Source: Rhynchopus sp. YZ270_cl-10 (Eukaryota; Euglenozoa; Diplonemea; Diplonemida; Diplonemidae). From it: a stretch of 64,000 nucleotides of DNA. The position numbers were made by a program, and so were the translations under genes. The stretch's first letter is position 1. The number at the start of each line of letters is the position of its first letter. The DNA is taken from positions 1,178,001 to 1,242,000 of the forward strand of contig OZ037871.1 in NCBI GenBank assembly GCA_964035575.1. Direction: 5' to 3'. Positions 49,515-57,907 of this stretch are shown piece after piece. A model generated the notes under the pieces. That model was not told the origin of the DNA, made no database searches, and saw nothing but the letters and a program-made list of their open reading frames with translations.

Positions 49515-50858
49515 ATGCAGATATGGTGTAAGTGTTTAGGCATTTTCCTGTTGGTTGTGGCGATATGGGGTACTTCAATGGGCATTATTGTGTCGGTGTT
49601 TGACAAATGCAGTGATCTGACACAGACGAAGGGGTTGAGCAGGGCGCGTATCTTTGGTGGTCTCTTTACACCGGGCGTGTTGTTGCTGATCAGCGGATTC
49701 GCGGTTGCCGTCATGCGGGTTGCACGCCCAAGAGACCATGAGTTAGCCCAGCAGGTCGACATCTGTATCGAACCGATCAACATGAAACAGCTGCACTCCT
49801 TCCCCTTGGTTGTTGTCATGAAGAACTTTGTTGCGTTTTCGATGATTTTCACTATGGCACATCCTTTCACCTCAGCTGGGCTTCTCCTTTACGCCACCGG
49901 ACAGCAACCATTTCCGGTTTTAACTGAGAAATGGCATCTCGAAAAGACCCTGGAACATCCTATCATTGCCGACTGCAGTGAAGACGACACGATCCAAACT
50001 GGCAATGGAACTTATTTCAATTTGAACGGCGCTTGGCGCGTCAACTGGACGGAACGTGTTAAGCTGGTCAACGATGACATGACTGACATCTCCTTCTTCA
50101 AAGCCCCGGTGTATCACTTCAACAATGGGTCTTCCCTTCCATGCAACTTTAGTACCCCGGTTTTCGCAGTCTGTCCAATCAAGGTGGACTCTGATATGGA
50201 GGTCTGTGAGTCCTGGGCGAACACCAGCATTATGTACTCCAGCATCGACTGGATGCGTAAGGTCTCCGCATCAAACGTTTCCTGGGCGAAAGATCTCACA
50301 ACCTTCGTCGACTACGACAGCTTCTACGAATATGACTCACCCTCCTGGGACAGCGTCAATGATTACGTCGAGCACATCGACACAGAACGCGAGGATCTAA
50401 AAGATAAGACGGTGAATGAGTGGCTCGTCATCACCATCGTGGTCTTCTTTGTCTCAATCATCCTATGTATTGCACGGTGGATGCATAAATTGAAGGCCGC
50501 TGCAAACCAGAAGGTTGTAGAAGATGAAGAGCGCGCTTCATTGGTGAAGAACGCATCACCGGGGGTAGGTGGGTTTGGGATCAATGGGTCCACGAATCAG
50601 ATCCCGTTTACCAATGCAAGCCTGAACGACGACCCGACACGCGACACCCGCTCTGGAAGCAGAATCAGCAACAGCAGCCGCTTCATGTACGACCCTGCCG
50701 GAAGAGAAGGGCGTGCCGAAAGCAGGTTCAGCGCAAGTGGCCGCATGACCCCCGACCCAGAAGGCAGTCTGAGCGGCTCAGACAATAGACCACGTGGCAC
50801 CTCGCGTGTCTCCAATGGGGGAGAGTATCGGGTAAAGCGTAAGAGCATCATAGCCTAA
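49515..50858 (+). CDS. Four-span membrane protein, paralogue 2
   Basis: 447 residues. Spans at about 8-28, 45-68 and 98-125, an outer loop with Cys and several NxS/T sites, and a fourth span near 305-328. It shares with the 45619 product FNLNGAWRVNW, FAVCP, MRKVSASNVSWA and YDSPSWDSVNDYVEHID at the same spacing, so the two are tandem duplicates now separated by 2.8 kb. The 120-residue tail is different: Ser/Arg/Gly-rich (RSGSRISNSSRFMYD and others), with no poly-Glu. I chose the first in-frame ATG, which puts the first span right at the N-terminus. A pyrimidine-rich leader with ACGACAG precedes it by 56 bases. Confidence 0.8.
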   Translation: MQIWCKCLGIFLLVVAIWGTSMGIIVSVFDKCSDLTQTKGLSRARIFGGLFTPGVLLLISGFAVAVMRVARPRDHELAQQVDICIEPINMKQLHSFPLVVVMKNFVAFSMIFTMAHPFTSAGLLLYATGQQPFPVLTEKWHLEKTLEHPIIADCSEDDTIQTGNGTYFNLNGAWRVNWTERVKLVNDDMTDISFFKAPVYHFNNGSSLPCNFSTPVFAVCPIKVDSDMEVCESWANTSIMYSSIDWMRKVSASNVSWAKDLTTFVDYDSFYEYDSPSWDSVNDYVEHIDTEREDLKDKTVNEWLVITIVVFFVSIILCIARWMHKLKAAANQKVVEDEERASLVKNASPGVGGFGINGSTNQIPFTNASLNDDPTRDTRSGSRISNSSRFMYDPAGREGRAESRFSASGRMTPDPEGSLSGSDNRPRGTSRVSNGGEYRVKRKSIIA

Positions 50859-51202
50859 GAAGAACAAGGTAGGCCTTAGAGGTGGTCTAGAGGCATATAT
50901 TTGGTGAAGTGTGGAGGGGGGGGAGGTGGGGGGCGGATTTCTCGGTGGATTGGTTATGGTCATGGTCAGTACTTTTGGGCCGGTGTGTTTTGCGGTCGGA
51001 CCTGAGAAAATGTATTGGTCAGTTTTTCGTATTGGTCATTGACCAGTACTTTGCCTTGACCAGTCCACCGTGCGTTTTTGTTTTTTTGTTTTTAATCTCT
51101 GTGGGTGAAGATTGTGTCGTGTGAGTTTTTTTGAATTTGTTTTTGTTTTGTTTTGTTTGGTGGTTTTGTTTGTTTGTTTTTTTCCCCTGGTGGGTGTACG
51201 GT

Positions 51203-51255
51203 AGGTGACTAAACACGAGAGGCTTAGGTTCATCTTGCTTTTTTTTTCTTTACCT
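51203..51255 (+). repeat. Hairpin element, class A
   Basis: AGGTGACTAAAC, ACGAGAG, GCTTAGGTTCATC, then T run without the TATAAAC box. Confidence 0.7.
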
Positions 51256-51402
51256 TTTTTTTTTGCTTTTTTTTTTGTGTGTGGCGTAACTTCTCTCGTT
51301 TGCGGTGAATGCTGAATTTTGTGGGTGAAGAGAGAGAGAGATGTATGGCATCTACAAACCTGAGTGGATGTACTGTTTCCAACCTTTTTTTTTACTTACG
51401 GT

Positions 51403-51530
51403 ATGGGCAAATCATTTGGTTTCCTTTTTACATCTACTGTTGGCCGCAGGGTACTTAAGCTATCATCCGGATGGCTGGCATCGTACGTGGGTCAGTCGGA
51501 GGTGCCTCCGTCAACAACTACAATTTTTTT
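51403..51530 (+). repeat. Dispersed repeat, family E
   Basis: TTTGGTTTCCTTTTTACATC, CATCCGGATGGCTGGCA and GGGTCAGTCGGAGGTGCC; partner of 36494. Confidence 0.55.
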
Positions 51531-51568
51531 CCTCCCTCTTCTGTTCTGGTCTCCTGAATTGAAAAAAA

Positions 51569-51704
51569 TGGTACCCCAGAAATAAAAATACCAAGTACGC
51601 AACAACTACGCAAGAAGTACGCAATATGGGGCATTCCTGTATTATTTTTGTGCACAAAGTGTGCAACAAAGTACGCAATATGGGGGTCGTCAGGAGGAGC
51701 ACCA
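51569..51704 (+). mobile_element. Short MITE, copy 2
   Basis: TGGTACCCCAGAA at the left and GGAGCACCA at the right, internal repeated AAGTACGCAA. The left end differs from that of the 2544 copy. Confidence 0.65.
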
Positions 51705-51937
51705 AATATGCAAAAATAAATGTTACGCTCTATTGATCCATCAACGCGTGGATTGTTACCTGTGTATTATTCCCCCCCCCCCTGCTTCCGTTCTAAAAAA
51801 TAAATCCCCTTGAAGCACCGTATCCTTCGGGTCTCATATGTTCCAGAGTGAATGAGAATAACAAAAACATAAGAAAGTTGCCACGAATTGTTAAAGAGAA
51901 AAAAATCTGTGCGTCCTTGTAATGGGCTATTGTAGTT

Positions 51938-51998
51938 AGGTGCCTGCGTCCGATGAACGGTGAAGGCGTACTTCTCTTTGGAACTTCTTTCTTTTTTG
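51938..51998 (+). repeat. Hairpin element, class D
   Basis: GGTGCCTGCGTCCGATGAACG then GTGAAGGCG; tail GGAACTTCTTTC. Confidence 0.6.
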
Positions 51999-52702
51999 AA
52001 CAAAAGAGTGATACAGTGATCAGACTCCGGTTATGTGTACCACCGTATGGGCTTCCGAGATGGATCAATTTTACGCAATACGATAAGAACCCCAGTAGTA
52101 AAGAAAGCCCACGAAAAGATCTTGTATAACAAAAGTAATTTCCCTCCTCCCCCCCATGAAAATTGCTATTTCACTTTGCGCCCAAAACAGATTTTCTACA
52201 ACCTTATTTGGCTGCGTTTCAGTGGAGGAAAAAAACCACTCATAATCTTTCCTGAGGAATGTTATCAAGATCAGTTGGACAGTATTATCTGGCGTTGTAT
52301 TCTTTTTTACCCTTCTCCCTTTTTTTTTGTACCAAACATTACCTGGCCATGGGGGGTATCAAGAACTAAAAGAAAACAACTGAAAATAGTGTAAAAATTT
52401 CTTATCAAAAAAGAGGGAAAAATAATGCTTCGTGTGTACAGATCTTTATGAAGTGATTGTCCATACAACAACAAAAAAGCTCGTTGACTGACGAATGGAA
52501 GCGGGAGGAAGACGTATCAGCGGTTTCCACAAAACGTAAACCGGGGAGGCGGGTTATGTGGATTACTCGTTCGCGGGGAATACACGTTGTCATAGTTTTC
52601 AAAAAAAAAAAAAAAAACCTTTTTTTACTCCTGCGTTTCATCCCCCCTTTTTTGATGAGTGCGTGGGAGGCTCATTTAGCTTTCAATTATAGTTGGCTGT
52701 AG

Positions 52703-52735
52703 ATAAGATGTATGTGGACAAGGCCGTATATCTTT
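52703..52735 (+). repeat. Hairpin element, class B variant
   Basis: AAGATGTATGTGGACAAGGC then CGTATATCTT; AAGAT/ATCTT kept, inner ATG-TG against CG-TAT changed together. Confidence 0.45.
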
Positions 52736-52789
52736 GGGAAGGATTCTCTTCGCTGATCATCCTTCCCGTTGTTGCCACTTCTTTTTTTT

Positions 52790-52822
52790 GCTTAGGATCA
52801 TCTTATAAACTTTTTTTTTGTT
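52790..52822 (+). repeat. Hairpin element, class A, 3' half only
   Basis: GCTTAGGATCATCTTATAAAC plus T run; the 5' half is absent, as expected of 5' truncation. Confidence 0.55.
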
Positions 52823-52835
52823 CCAAATGTTCATC

Positions 52836-52950
52836 TGACTGATGAGTGGAAGCGGGAGAAGCATATCATATGTAACCCACGAAAATGGATGTAGGACTGC
52901 ATGGTTGGTCTGTCCGCCTCACGACTTTGTATGTTTTCAAGTCAAGCTTT
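52836..52950 (+). mobile_element. SINE, 5' complete, 3' shortened
   Basis: CTGATGAGTGG, 27 bases, CCACGAAA, GGATGTAGGACTGCATGG, then a deletion into TATGTTTTCAAGTCAAGC. The palindrome and ACGAGAG part is missing. Confidence 0.65.
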
Positions 52951-52973
52951 TTTTTTTTGTTTTTTTTTTTATC

Positions 52974-53060
52974 AAGGTGACTAAATATGAGATTGAGGTT
53001 CGTCGCATTCCACTCCTCTTCATTTGTTTAAGGTGACTAAGCACGAGAGACATAAAAAAA
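52974..53060 (+). repeat. Two decayed class A hairpins
   Basis: AAGGTGACTAAATATGAGA at 52974 and AAGGTGACTAAGCACGAGAG at 53030; the second breaks off in an A run after CATA. Confidence 0.55.
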
Positions 53061-53076
53061 AAAAAACAAATGACTG

Positions 53077-53150
53077 ATGAATAAACCAAAGAATAATCTA
53101 ATCAGACTAAGCACGAGAGGCTTAGGATCATCTTATAAACTTTTCTTTGT
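53077..53150 (+). repeat. Hairpin element, class A, long 5' form
   Basis: GAATAAACCAAAGAATAATC leads into GACTAAGC, ACGAGAG, GCTTAGGATCATC and the tail TTATAAACTTTTC. Confidence 0.75.
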
Positions 53151-53197
53151 TTCGCAACCTCCTAAGTGCACCACTCTGGGTTCGACGGCCCGTGTAG

Positions 53198-53250
53198 TGT
53201 CAGTGCCTGCGTCCCAGAGGCGTTTTTGCACTATCAACTTCACTTTGTTT
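53198..53250 (+). repeat. Hairpin element, class D
   Basis: CAGTGCCTGCGTCCCAGAGG then CGTTTTTGCACTATC. AGTGC faces GCACT and CGTC faces GGCG; the cleanest class D copy. Confidence 0.65.
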
Positions 53251-53659
53251 CCCCTCATAACTTATTGCCACATCGTAGCTGCCACCTGAGCAGCTAGACT
53301 CCACTTTGGGGTGATGTCTGTGCTCATCCAAGACACTGGGGCAGTCCCCTATGGTGAGGTGCACATGCAATGAACACAAAACGTCCTGCGGAATATCCTG
53401 TGTTTCCGTCTCTCTTCAAGCATCCTTTCAAATTCTAAATTTCTGGACATTTTGCCTATTCTGTCCTTTTCCCCCGGAGATCGAAAACACTATTTTATTG
53501 ATATTTTTTTGTGTCGCATTGCTATATCAGATTCGTCCGTTCCAAAAAGGTTTTTGACAGAAACGTCCTTTGTTTTGTCAGAAGATCTCCCAAACATCGC
53601 CTTTGTCTACACTAACGAAAAAGAGAGTGGCAATTATGTGGGTTTTTAAAAAGGTGAGG

Positions 53660-53710
53660 AAGTACTGTCACGAGAGGGCTTTGGATTTCAAGTCAACTTG
53701 TTTTTTTTTT
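53660..53710 (+). mobile_element. SINE tail
   Basis: GTACTGTCACGAGAGGGCTT then TGGATTTCAAGTCAACTTG and T run. Confidence 0.65.
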
Positions 53711-53995
53711 TTTAAAACCAAATCCAGCCAGAGGGTTTGTTTGTTTGATTTGTTTGGTTGATTCTGTTAATGAGATCTCGACCCTTAAATAGGTGAGCGC
53801 CGTTGTCCTTTTAGGCAATGCGGTCTTCGGACCAAAATTGAAACAGGGGAATCCACTTATGATGGGCGATCTCGCCTCTTCCCCTCTTCTTCTCTTTTGA
53901 AACTGTGTTCCTCCTTGCGAGGGCTGTTTTTCAAGGATTCGTATTTTGTTTTATACCAACACTACCCTTTTTTTCTTTTTGTTTTTTTTTTTTTT

Positions 53996-54048
53996 GAAGA
54001 TGACTAAGCAAACGAAAGGCGGAGGAACATCTTACTAACTTTTTTTTT
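53996..54048 (+). repeat. Hairpin element, class A variant
   Basis: AAGATGACTAAGCAAACGAA then AGGCGGAGGAACATCTT; AAGATG/CATCTT exact, interior changed. Confidence 0.55.
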
Positions 54049-54511
54049 GTTTCTTTTTGTTTTCTTTTTCTTTTTCTCATCCTTCAAAAAGCAAGGGTAC
54101 ATTTGTCGCACCCTCTTTGCTTTCTTTTCGTTTCGTTTAAGAAAAGAAAGTATATGAAATAATTTTTCTCATCCTTCCTTTTTGACACGTACCATGCGAG
54201 AGTCAACAGTACTATGTACAGAAACGCATGAGTGTCTACCTTCACCTCCCTCTCCCACAACTCACATTGTCCAAGCATCTTAGCATAACTTATTACACCT
54301 GTTGCGAACTGAGAGCCCGACAAAAAAGATGCCTGCTGACTTTGTTTTCTCCGCACAGAACATTATGTTGTTTTGTTCAGTGGAGAGAAAAAGTCACAAC
54401 TAACTTGGTGCAATAAACGGAAAAAACCCGCTGTTTTTCTCTTGTTTTGTTTCCCCCCCCAAATCCGTTTTTACTATGTTTGTGTTCAGAGGAGTCATAC
54501 TACAAAAAAAA

Positions 54512-54952
54512 ACAAGTAATTGCTATCGGAAAAAAAACGGGGTGTGATGTGGAACTCCATCCTGTAGAAATAATCTACAACACGCCCAGCATTCTGCTCT
54601 TCTGCAGGTATGCTAACGCTCTTCGTACGCTGCCAGACCCACTGGGACGCCAGCATCTGAAACGTTCAAGAAGGGGGGCTGTCCTCTTCGTCCAGCACCA
54701 TCTGCTCGATAGCGTTGTTGGACGTCGGCTCGGCAGGCTCGGCGTGGTCCAGCTCGTTTTTGTCCACAGGCTCCCCACATTGTCGTCGTCGTTGGAGCAG
54801 TGCGGAAGGAACACAGAATGCACAGACTACAACACATCGATCACACCAGGCGCATCAGCACCTCCAGCAAATCGCCAGGATGCTACGGTGGTTTCGAAAA
54901 TCGCGCGGGGTTTTCCACAGCACACCCCGCATTTTTCTTAGCAATTACTTGT
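54512..54952 (-). mobile_element. Inverted-repeat element, second copy
   Basis: 441 bp with ends ACAAGTAATTGCTATCGG and TTAGCAATTACTTGT, opposite in orientation to 37347-37823. The coding remnant (AIEQMVLDEEDSPP-like) is out of frame. The flanking 54953-55058 also matches the other copy. Confidence 0.7.
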
Positions 54953-55058
54953 CCTTGTTGTTATTGTTGCTTTCAACCACCTTCCTTCAACCCTTGTAGG
55001 ATCATTGTTATTTTTTTCGCGAAAACATGAAATTACACATTTCAAGAGAACAAATTAA

Positions 55059-55580
55059 AAAGGGTCCTTATTTGCATTTTTGGGATCCGCCCGTGCAGTG
55101 GTGGGGTCAATCTCGAAAATTGGACAATTTTTTGACCACTTAAATTTTGAGAAATATGAGCTCGGTTCCTTATACGTGGGGCCCATTTTCGGCTAAAATT
55201 TTCCTCAAAATCTGGTTTTGTAAAATTGACCCTTTACTCCCCCCCCACATCGATTTCAATACTATACCTTACTTCACCTACGGTTGCCCTTACAGGGGGG
55301 TGAAGGAAGGTAAGTTGAAAAAGGGTCCTTATTTGCATTTTTGGGATCCGCCCGTGCAGTGGTGGGGTCAATCTCGAAAATTGGACAATTTTTTGACCAC
55401 TTAAATTTTGAGAAATATGAGCCCGGTTCCTTATACGTGGGGCCCATTTTCGGCTAAAATTTTCCTCAAAATCTGGTTTTGTAAAATTGACCCTTTACTC
55501 CCCCCCCACATCGATTTCAATACTATACCTTACTTCACCTACGGTTGCCCTTACAGGGGGGTGAAGGAAGGTAAGTTGAA
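55059..55580. repeat. Two tandem 261-bp units (family J)
   Basis: Units 55059-55319 and 55320-55580 are almost identical; each contains CCTTATACGTGGGGCCCA and TTACAGGGGGGTGAAGG. They are inverted relative to the pair at 36655. Confidence 0.85.
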
Positions 55581-55582
55581 AA

Positions 55583-55634
55583 GTATAGTAGAGCACACTC
55601 TAGGGTGGCTACACTAATGCAACAAAGTTTTCAA
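55583..55634 (+). repeat. Family F repeat
   Basis: TAGTAGAGCACACTCTAGGG then TGGCTACACTAATGCAAC; directly follows the tandem units. Confidence 0.6.
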
Positions 55635-55780
55635 AAAAAAAGAAGACTCACAATATGTACCCCTATCGGGTACGCCAAAGCAAGCGAAGCGTAAAAGAAA
55701 AAAGGGGACAGTACTAGAGTGTACCATTGGTAAGGCAATGTTATTTCAATGATGATGACGGCGACACCTCCCCTTTTTTT

Positions 55781-55850
55781 TCCATTTTCTTGGAGCTTGC
55801 AGGACCGTACATGCTTCGTTCCCCGAAAGGAAGGTCGAAAGTTTTCGAAA
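55781..55850 (+). repeat. Dispersed repeat, family H
   Basis: TCCATTTTCTTGGAGCTTGC and CGTTCCCCGAAAGGAAGG; partner of 42305. Confidence 0.6.
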
Positions 55851-55994
55851 GCAAAAAAAAAATTCCGACCCCTTCATTGCCCACGTCCACAATACCAAAG
55901 CGAAGAGACAAAAAGCCAGGTTTCAACCCCCAGCGTGTTCCCGCACGGTAAATGATCGTGGAAAAATATGTCTGTGTTTGATTAAAAAATAGGG

Positions 55995-56116
55995 TGGTAC
56001 CCCAGAAATAAAAATATACCAAGTACGCAACAAGTACGCAATATAGGGCATTCCTGTATTTTTTTTGTGCACAAAGTGCGCAACAAGTACGCAAAACGGG
56101 GTCATAAGGAGCACCA
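55995..56116 (+). mobile_element. Short MITE, copy 3
   Basis: TGGTACCCCAGAA left, AGGAGCACCA right, 122 bp. Its left end matches the 51569 copy, its right end the 2544 copy. Confidence 0.65.
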
Positions 56117-56860
56117 TAGAGGGGTAGTTCTTGCGCAGAATATGTCCCCAGATGTCCATGGGAAGGCACTCTTTATTGATTCTTTTTTGTTCTCAATTAT
56201 TTTTCTTCATTTTTTCCCCCAAACTTTTTTTTTTTTCGAAATTTTTGGGTTTATTGAGTGTCGGGTCAGTTGTGAAAATGTGTTGTTTTTTTTTTTTTAT
56301 ATCAGATATGTGCGCACAGCGCAGCACAGTAGTCTTTCTTGGCAAAAAACTTTATTTTCTTTTCTTTTTTTTTCCCTTTTCGCCAGCAGATTGGTTGTTC
56401 TATGTCTGCTGCGGAAAATGATGCGTGGGAGAGGGGGGGGGAAGTGGGAGGGAGGGTTGTCGGTGTCTTTGTTTCTCTTTTTTCTTTATTTTTTTTTGTT
56501 CTTTCCATAGCGAGTGATTATAACAAAATCCGCGGTACAAAATGTGACAAAAATGATCGTTGCAGCAGATAAAAAGGAGAATGTGTCCAAACTAGGACAA
56601 AAAAAAAAAATAAAAAGCGGAGGGGGTTTCTCATTCTTTATTCCTTCTAGCGGTGTTGTTGTTCCCTGTCCCCACAACTACCCAAGCTCCCTGACCTAAT
56701 CCAATACACCCTTCAGAACCTTTAGATTTTCCCACACAATGCATCAGATTCTTCGCATATTTTGAGCCATTTTTGCCATTTTTTTTTACAAAAGACGTTT
56801 CGCTTTTGCGTTTTTCAATTATTTCTTTTCCTCTCTCTTCTCAAAAAAAAATAGCGTAAT
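56117..56860. other. Gene-free stretch
   Basis: T-rich DNA ending in a pyrimidine tract and AAAAATAG six bases before the next ATG. No repeat recognised. Confidence 0.4.
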
Positions 56861-57511
56861 ATGCCGTCTAAGGGTGCATTGACAATGCGGGAGGCGGAAC
56901 GGCAGTGGTCTCTTGTTGTGAATGACGGGAACAACTTCCACTTTGGCTTTGATGTTGTTGTCCTGGGTGCCTCGGGGGTAGGGAAGAGCGAACTGCGCAA
57001 TGCACTGACTGGCGCTAGGACGGACAATGTCATGAGGATGGGCATCACCACGACACAGGCCGCCGGCCCCGTGTATCTCAAAGGCGTCGTGACAGAGCTA
57101 GAAGAGAACAGCCTCCTCGACATCGAGACCTGCACTGCCAGCGTCGCGCTCTTCGTCTACAATGACGACGAAAGCCTCCAATTTGCCACAGAATGTTCCG
57201 ACCAGCTCCCCCACATCCCATTGAAGTACTTTGTCTATAATACAGAGGAAGGCAGTCTCGGTGGTGCCAAGATGATTTCGTCGTCGTGCAAAAGCTTTGT
57301 CGTGAACGCTCTGCTTTCGACCGGGGTGCCTGCAGTCCGCAGGGCAGTCTCAGAAGACATGTGGGACAGACTGCCCTACCCACCAGAGGCCTCGTTGGTG
57401 CAAAAGAATGTGACGCTCGGGAAACTCTTTACGGAGTCCCCATCGTTCATGCATGAATTGCAGAAGAGGATTGCTGTGCCGCCAAAGAAGGCACCCAATA
57501 CCTTTGTGTAA
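56861..57511 (+). CDS. Divergent P-loop (small GTPase-like) protein
   Basis: 216 residues with a clear phosphate-binding loop GASGVGKS (36-43) after a beta strand FDVVVLGASG, and a GITTTQ stretch (about 66-71) that could hold the switch-I threonine. The DxxG motif reads DIET and the NKxD base-recognition motif is replaced by VYNTEEGS, so guanine specificity and hydrolysis may be lost. The order of strands (VALFVYNDDES, KYFVYNTEEG, KSFVVNALLS) is that of Ras/Rab-type GTPases. There is no C-terminal prenylation cysteine. It may act as a nucleotide-binding scaffold or pseudo-GTPase, for example in traffic or cilia; that is inference. Start is the first ATG. Confidence 0.72.
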   Translation: MPSKGALTMREAERQWSLVVNDGNNFHFGFDVVVLGASGVGKSELRNALTGARTDNVMRMGITTTQAAGPVYLKGVVTELEENSLLDIETCTASVALFVYNDDESLQFATECSDQLPHIPLKYFVYNTEEGSLGGAKMISSSCKSFVVNALLSTGVPAVRRAVSEDMWDRLPYPPEASLVQKNVTLGKLFTESPSFMHELQKRIAVPPKKAPNTFV

Positions 57512-57907
57512 AGGGGTGGAAGGGGGAAGGGGGAAGGGGGAAGGGGTGCATTTGCCTTTATTTCTGTATTTGGCACAGTACATAAAACCCCTGAAAGGTA
57601 CCCTGCAAAAAAAAGAAAAATCTACTGAAAATATGCCTATGAGTCTGCTGAGAGCACAACCTTGGTAAAAAAAAAAAATACACACTCACACCCACAGGAC
57701 AAACCCCCACCACCACCACCACCCTCCCCAATGCTGTGAGACAAAGAGCCCCATATTGGGGACATTTTTTTCTTTTTTTGAACTTTATTCTAAAAATAGA
57801 GTTCTTTTACGGCACGGTGTCGGAATTTTAGACTTAGTATTATCTCCTTTTTGTTTTTCAATCACTCTCCGTTCCTCTTTTTTTTCTCTTTTTCTTTTTC
57901 TTTCAAA
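57512..57907. other. Intergenic
   Basis: Short G-rich then T-rich spacer with four GGGGGAA repeats after the stop. Nothing else. Confidence 0.4.

Larger units (their letters stand above)
50859..54511. other. Long intergenic repeat region
   Basis: 3.6 kb with about a dozen short repeats (listed) and no supported gene. Short open frames are chance products of T runs. Confidence 0.45.

Noticed and set aside
55147-55617. Two nearly identical short proteins starting MRNMS
   Set aside because: They come from the tandem 261-bp non-coding units; the frames end at unit borders.
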